NCBI GenBank assembly: GCA_002452295.1
Contig: DKEX01000011.1
Span: 204-6,090 of the forward strand
Source of the DNA: Firmicutes bacterium UBA6811
GTDB lineage: Bacteria > Bacillota > SHA-98 > UBA4971
Direction of reading: 5' to 3'
DNA length: 5,887 bases
Shown piece by piece: positions 4,899 to 5,887 of this stretch. The notes below the pieces were generated by a model that worked only from the letters and a program-made list of their open reading frames with translations, made no database searches and was not told where the DNA came from. Every line of letters begins with the position of its first letter. Position 1 is the first letter of the stretch. The translations under genes and the position numbers were made by a program.

Positions 4899-5277
4899 GT
4901 AACTGATATCTACAGTATAGCCGGTTAGAACCCGTGCGTCGAGAGATCCCTCTGCGTACCCGCCACAAAACGCGATCTGCCACGTTGGGGAAGGGGGTGC
5001 GTGGCCCGCGCGGCTCGAAAGGAGGGCGCAGGGCCGGGGGAGGTTCGCGAAAGAACCCCTTCCGCAGCACCGCGTTCGCACCTGGAGCCAGGTTCGCCAG
5101 CAGCAGCAGTGGTGGTGGTGGTGAGGAGGAGGAGGAGCGGTTACAACTCATGTGAACCATCTGCTCTGCGCGAGCGGCCGCCCACGAGACGAGGATACCC
5201 AGAGAATCGGTGTAAAGGGGAGTGTCCCGGGAGCACCCATGCATGGTCACGAGACACGAACGGGAGGGGGAGTACAT
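4899..5277 (+). other. Leader/intergenic stretch without a convincing gene
   Basis: Between the rightward promoter and the DUF3795 start there is no gene I can support. A GTG frame at 4934-5155 (73 codons) would encode a very basic segment followed by SSSSGGGGEEEEE, which reflects triplet repeats rather than a protein. Possible RNA hairpins are GGTTC/GAACC around GCGAAA (about 5042-5057) and ACCTG/CAGGT around GAGC (about 5080-5093). No known riboswitch or T-box consensus was recognised, and no tRNA is present. CACGAGAC occurs twice (5183-5190, 5248-5255). Confidence 0.5.
5098..5137. repeat. Three abutting triplet tracts
   Basis: (CAG)4 at 5098-5109 runs directly into (TGG)4TG at 5110-5123 and then (AGG)4AG at 5124-5137. 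This is 40 bases of pure triplets with the unit changing twice. It lies in the long leader of the DUF3795 gene. Such tracts can change length by slippage. Confidence 0.85.
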
Positions 5278-5661
5278 ATGCTGGGTTACTGCGGAATCGA
5301 CTGCGACGCGTGTAGAGCCTACAAAGCCACCGTGACCGGAGACATCGCCTTGCTGGAGAAGGCGGCGGGCTCGTTCTGGAGCGGCGCCTTCTCGGCGAAG
5401 GACTGGGTCTGCCTCGGGTGCCGGCCGGCCGACCAGCCCATCCTGGCCAAGTTCTGCGCCGAATGCAAGATAAGGAAGTGTGCAGCTCGGAAGGGCATCC
5501 AGAACTGCGCCGAATGCCCGGATTTTGAAAGCTGCTCACAACTTCACGATTTCATCAAGGGGGAATCTGATGCACTCGTCCGGACGATGACATGGCTGCG
5601 GGAGCGGTTCCTCGATGGGTGCAGTCGCACGCCAGCTCCCACGTCAGATCGGACCGCTTGA
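5278..5661 (+). CDS. DUF3795-type small Cys-rich protein
   Basis: The 127-residue cytoplasmic protein opens with MLGYCGIDCDACRAYKAT, the signature start of DUF3795 proteins, a small family thought to bind metal through conserved cysteines. Twelve cysteines are present: 5, 9, 12, 45, 48, 60, 63, 68, 77, 80, 86 and 115. They are arranged as CxxxCxxC, CLGC, CAECxxxxC and CAEC, which suggests zinc or iron-sulfur sites. The biochemical role of the family is not established. ATG 5278 is chosen because GGGAGGGGG (5262-5270) lies seven bases upstream and the family's conserved N-terminus begins there; the frame is open back to 5152 but upstream codons look non-coding. No T-rich terminator follows the stop. 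Confidence 0.88.
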   Translation: MLGYCGIDCDACRAYKATVTGDIALLEKAAGSFWSGAFSAKDWVCLGCRPADQPILAKFCAECKIRKCAARKGIQNCAECPDFESCSQLHDFIKGESDALVRTMTWLRERFLDGCSRTPAPTSDRTA

Positions 5662-5704
5662 GTAAGCGATCAGGATAGAGTGCAGGACCTAAGAGGTAGC
5701 GGCT
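5662..5704. other. Short spacer after the DUF3795 gene
   Basis: No gene is seen. A 6-bp hairpin begins at its end (AGGTAG 5694-5699, CTACCT 5705-5710) but has no T-run, so it is a poor intrinsic terminator. Confidence 0.4.
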
Positions 5705-5887
5705 CTACCTGCGTACCGCATGCAAGTAAGCTCCGCCAACTGGACCTCGTGGGTGGTAGACCTGTCGGCGCCTGTCGGGCGGGCCGTTTTCGGATATCGG
5801 CAGGACCCCAGGCAGCTTGAAAGGGTCTCGGTCGATGATGAAGGCGGCGCCCAGCCCGGCTGCCCCTAAGTGAGGGTGCAAAAATGC
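5705..5887 (-). pseudogene. Possible C-terminal gene fragment entering from the right edge
   Basis: On the minus strand a frame is open from the right edge for 60 codons to a TAG at 5707-5705. The part left of the 16-bp repeat reads like protein (GLGAAFIIDRDPFKLPGVLP then ISENGPPDRRRQVYHPRGPV) with mostly G/C third positions. I do not recognise a family and no start codon with a ribosome site is seen. It may be the 3' end of a gene cut at the repeat (5865/5866), a gene continuing past the edge, or a chance frame. Confidence 0.3.
5866..5881. repeat. 16-bp direct repeat, right copy
   Basis: This is identical and in the same orientation as 1189-1204. Read in the phase used by the kinase it gives LSEGA followed by KM, a plausible continuation of the kinase that would extend beyond the window. 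The alternative is the terminal region of another mobile element starting here. Confidence 0.7.

Noticed and set aside
4934..5155. Plus-strand 73-codon frame in the leader
   Set aside because: It starts at a GTG without a clear ribosome site and has low-complexity, highly charged composition explained by the triplet repeats.
4867..5277. Minus-strand 136-codon frame between the divergent genes
   Set aside because: It contains SSSSSPPPPLLLL from the triplet tracts and runs over the promoter; no ribosome site or domain is visible.
5141..5539. Minus-strand frame opposite the DUF3795 gene
   Set aside because: Arg/Ser/Pro-rich shadow of a gene with a recognised family signature.
1189..5881. Composite transposon bounded by two IS copies
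   Set aside because: The outer repeats are only 16 bp and no transposase belonging to them is present in the window; the inverted-repeat arms at 1205 have no partner before 5866.

Overview
The window is a GC-rich bacterial segment with strong Shine-Dalgarno sites, GTG/TTG starts and sigma-70-like promoter boxes. That fits a high-GC member of the Bacillota (Clostridia or Symbiobacteria-like) or a similar Gram-positive lineage. The assignment is an inference from style and gene families, not proven. It looks like an accessory, rearranged region: one insertion sequence is clear, two genes appear truncated, and short repeats sit at the apparent breakpoints.

Layout. Bases 2-166 (+) are an open frame entering from the left and ending in an ATGA overlap with the next gene. 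Bases 163-1215 (+) encode the front half of a membrane sensor kinase: TM, extracytoplasmic sensor, TM, HAMP and PAS. It stops abruptly before any kinase domain, just after a 16-bp sequence (1189-1204) that recurs exactly at 5866-5881. Directly against the first copy lies a 108-bp segment (1205-1312) bounded by 16/17-bp inverted repeats. Next, on the minus strand, is a secreted protein gene (2085 down to about 1312) whose last 40 codons run through that segment and end inside the 16-bp repeat.

Bases 2125-4166 are an IS200/IS605-type element on the minus strand. It has a left-end hairpin, tnpA (HUH/Y1 transposase), tnpB (RuvC nuclease) and a right-end hairpin that should also form the 3' end of the TnpB guide RNA. 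A G7 run in tnpA puts the HUH half in frame with tnpB, while the catalytic tyrosine lies in the -1 frame. One continuous 693-codon frame therefore joins TnpA to TnpB but skips the tyrosine. The element sits exactly at the stop codon of a CGNR zinc-finger regulator gene (4830-4168, minus). Removing it would place the regulator directly upstream of the secreted-protein gene on the same strand, as a likely two-gene unit.

To the right is a divergent intergenic region (4831-5277) with a near-perfect sigma-70 promoter reading rightward, GGTTAG motifs, a roughly 370-nt leader and an odd run of three different triplet repeats. It leads to a small Cys-rich DUF3795-type protein gene (5278-5661, +). Bases 5662-5887 hold a possible C-terminal gene fragment on the minus strand and the second 16-bp repeat. 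Biologically, a CGNR regulator and a DUF3795 protein appear to diverge from a shared control region, and the IS has separated the regulator from its downstream gene. No CRISPR array, rRNA or tRNA was seen.
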